Assembly: GCF_002111595.1 (NCBI RefSeq)
Contig: NZ_LUTN01000017.1
Span: 33,650-97,649 of the forward strand
Reading direction: 5' to 3'
DNA length: 64,000 nucleotides
Source of the DNA: Lonsdalea britannica
Lineage (GTDB): Bacteria; Pseudomonadota; Gammaproteobacteria; Enterobacterales; Enterobacteriaceae
Made by a program: the position numbers and the translations under genes. Below are positions 62,735 through 64,000 of this stretch, in pieces. Position 1 is the first letter of the stretch. Each line of letters opens with the position of its first letter. Under the pieces are notes generated by a model that saw nothing but the letters and a program-made list of their open reading frames with translations, was not told where the DNA came from and made no database searches.

Positions 62735-62959
62735 ATGGCTAAGGCACATTCTAAGTCAGGCGTCACCGTTAATAAAGCAATCAAAACAGCGCGTTACTAC
62801 ACCGTGGGATATGCCCCGCAAAACGGCAAGCCCGACCCACCGTCCGCGATTAACCTTAAAGGCCGCTGGCTGGAAGCGTCGGGGTTTATGACGGGGATGC
62901 CGATCACCGTGACGGTGGAGCGGGGAAGGATAGTGATTGAGACGGAGATTAATCTCTGA
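62735..62959 (+). CDS. symE: SymE-family toxin-like protein
   Basis: The 74-residue product ends with INLKGRWLEASGFMTGMPITVTVERGRIVIETEI in two pieces, the AbrB-like core of SymE (E. coli [21 protein letters not shown]). E. coli SymE is an SOS-induced protein, repressed by the antisense RNA SymR, that acts on RNA or the nucleoid. This copy is shorter (113 in E. coli). I chose ATG 62735 since AAGGAG precedes it. No LexA box is visible just upstream. Confidence 0.8.
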   Translation: MAKAHSKSGVTVNKAIKTARYYTVGYAPQNGKPDPPSAINLKGRWLEASGFMTGMPITVTVERGRIVIETEINL

Positions 62960-62981
62960 CGCCTTGAATTAAACAGCAGGT

Positions 62982-63026
62982 AAAAAAACAGCCGGAAGGA
63001 TCGTTGGGATCGCTTCCGGTTTATTA
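62982..63026. terminator. Bidirectional terminator between symE and the immunity gene
   Basis: CCGGAAG and CTTCCGG (with inner GATC/GATC) pair around 62992-63018. A7 (62982-62988) gives the minus strand a T7 tail, and TTTATT follows on the plus strand. Confidence 0.75.
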
Positions 63027-63027
63027 C

Positions 63028-63495
63028 CTATTTTTTAGGTTTCCATGAATAATAATCAGAAACTCTCATTTCTTTCAGAATAAGATTCAAAGGAATGTGA
63101 TCTATATCATCTGCTATTTCATCATATGGCTCAGGAAGATCAATTGAAAAACCAAAGTCATCATTTATTATAATACAACCATTAAAGATACGTTGTTTAT
63201 CAGTCAATTTAATTATATCGGACATTCTCATTCCAGTATGCAAAGAGTTCATGTAATGACCTCTGTATCTCTCATTGCATCCGACAGATATAATTAAACC
63301 GTTAGATAATGTAGCTATCGTAATTGTTTCATCAATAACATACGCAATTCTTTTTTCATCATCAGGCAAAAAATAATCGAAAATCCTAATGGAATGATTT
63401 AAATACATTTTACTGAAATATTTTTCAACATTATCGCCTAAAGCGATATTTCCAATCGATTTATTGGAAATAATATCGGCATTGATATCGATCAT
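63028..63495 (-). CDS. Presumed immunity protein of the Rhs toxin
   Basis: The 155-residue product begins MIDINADIISNKSIGNIALGD and is acidic (many D and E, for example PEPYDEIADDIDHIP). I do not recognise its family. The DNA is much richer in A and T than the rest of the window. Its ATG follows the Rhs TAA with no gap, which is the usual toxin-immunity arrangement. The role is inferred from position. Confidence 0.7.
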   Translation of the reverse strand: MIDINADIISNKSIGNIALGDNVEKYFSKMYLNHSIRIFDYFLPDDEKRIAYVIDETITIATLSNGLIISVGCNERYRGHYMNSLHTGMRMSDIIKLTDKQRIFNGCIIINDDFGFSIDLPEPYDEIADDIDHIPLNLILKEMRVSDYYSWKPKK

Positions 63496-64000
63496 TTATA
63501 ACCCACCATTCATTAAGACACCATCGATATAAACTGGCGAATCTGTAATAAGATCATAATTTTCAAACCCACCGTGACCTATTCGACCATAAACGACATC
63601 TTTACCATTAGCATCACGATAAACTTTCCAGTAGTCATTCCCATGAATATTCTTCTGAGAGCCAGATCCACCTGGATGATAGTCTAATTTATAAGTAGTG
63701 CCTGACTTTGTTGTTTTAACATATTGAGTATGCTGGATAGCGCCTGGCTTGCCAGCCTGAGGATATGTTCTCGACCAGCCTTTCGACGTTAAATAATTAT
63801 GAACATCCGCAGGTTTTTTCCCTGTCAAACGATTAGTCCAGCGACTGGTAATTCTATCTCTTTTATTAAATCCTTTAGATGAACAACCAGCAAGCCCCAG
63901 CGGATCAACCCAATCCAGAGGATTCTGCACATACCCGTAATTATTATCACCCCCCAACACCCCTATCGGGTCCGGCGAGATATACCCGCCGCCGGTGGGG
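63496..64000 (-). CDS. Rhs-family polymorphic toxin, C-terminal end (N-terminus beyond the window)
   Basis: The frame is open from the window edge to TAA at 63496. It reads PTGGGYISPDPIGV, GYVQNPLDWVDPLGLAG, the conserved end of the Rhs core, and then an unrelated tail of about 125 residues. The tail holds KKPADVHNYLTSKGW, DYHPGGSGSQKNIHGNDYWK and GHGGFENYDLITDSPVYIDG; the His and Asp residues hint at a nuclease, but I cannot name the family. The tail DNA is AT-rich, like the following immunity gene. Rhs toxins are delivered by type VI secretion in many Enterobacterales. Confidence 0.85.
   Translation of the reverse strand, partial: PTGGGYISPDPIGVLGGDNNYGYVQNPLDWVDPLGLAGCSSKGFNKRDRITSRWTNRLTGKKPADVHNYLTSKGWSRTYPQAGKPGAIQHTQYVKTTKSGTTYKLDYHPGGSGSQKNIHGNDYWKVYRDANGKDVVYGRIGHGGFENYDLITDSPVYIDGVLMNGGL

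Overview
The window is chromosomal DNA of a gamma-proteobacterium of the order Enterobacterales. Nearly every gene is a close relative of an Escherichia coli gene; OmpR is almost residue-for-residue the E. coli protein. The overall composition is GC-rich. Local gene order resembles two E. coli chromosome segments joined together, with losses and insertions. The ornithine-lipid synthase, the Rhs toxin locus and this gene order would suit a plant- or insect-associated lineage such as Pectobacteriaceae, but the genus is inference only.

Block A (1-40.6 kb) follows the E. coli 76-min region: hofM (partial), mrcA, nudE, igaA, yrfG, hslR-hslO, pckA, envZ-ompR, greB, then an inserted olsF-poxB-gltA-like group, tex, an inserted four-gene alkaline phosphatase/ABC transporter operon (no feoABC), bioH, gntX, nfuA, malQ (no malP or malT), glpRGE, glpD, asd, yhgN, gntT, gntR, yhhW and the iron-responsive small RNA RyhB with its Fur box. 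Block B (40.6-62.2 kb) follows the E. coli 86-min region: yigL, pldB, rhtB, rhtC, recQ, pldA, rarD, corA with a structured leader and a probable leader peptide, uvrD with a LexA box, the yigB-xerC-yigA-dapF-lptM cluster, cyaA (cyaY absent), and hemCDXY. The last 1.8 kb is a mobile toxin region: an Rhs fragment, an XRE-regulator fragment, a SymE-family gene, an AT-rich presumed immunity gene and the C-terminal end of an Rhs toxin that runs off the window.

Functional groups: cell-wall and envelope work (mrcA, igaA, dapF, asd, lptM, pldA, envZ-ompR), glycerol 3-phosphate use (glpD with glpR), gluconate import and its repressor, heme synthesis (hemCDXY), cAMP signalling (cyaA plus three CRP-like sites), DNA repair and recombination (recQ, uvrD, xerC), and Mg2+ uptake (corA).

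Two things dominate the hunt. First, eight normally intact genes (igaA, hslO, a second gltA, tex, glpG, glpD, gntT, xerC) carry single-base deletions, nine in all, mostly shortening a short homopolymer. Most of these are probably consensus errors, although the gltA-like copy also has an altered active site and looks truly decayed. Second, several sequences look biologically unusual: a MalQ whose GH77 catalytic Asp, its neighbouring Arg and the acid/base Glu are all replaced; an alkaline phosphatase operon with a His-rich MacB-type ABC transporter; the corA leader; a pair of overlapping GntR operators forming one 30-bp palindrome; and the Rhs toxin/immunity pair.
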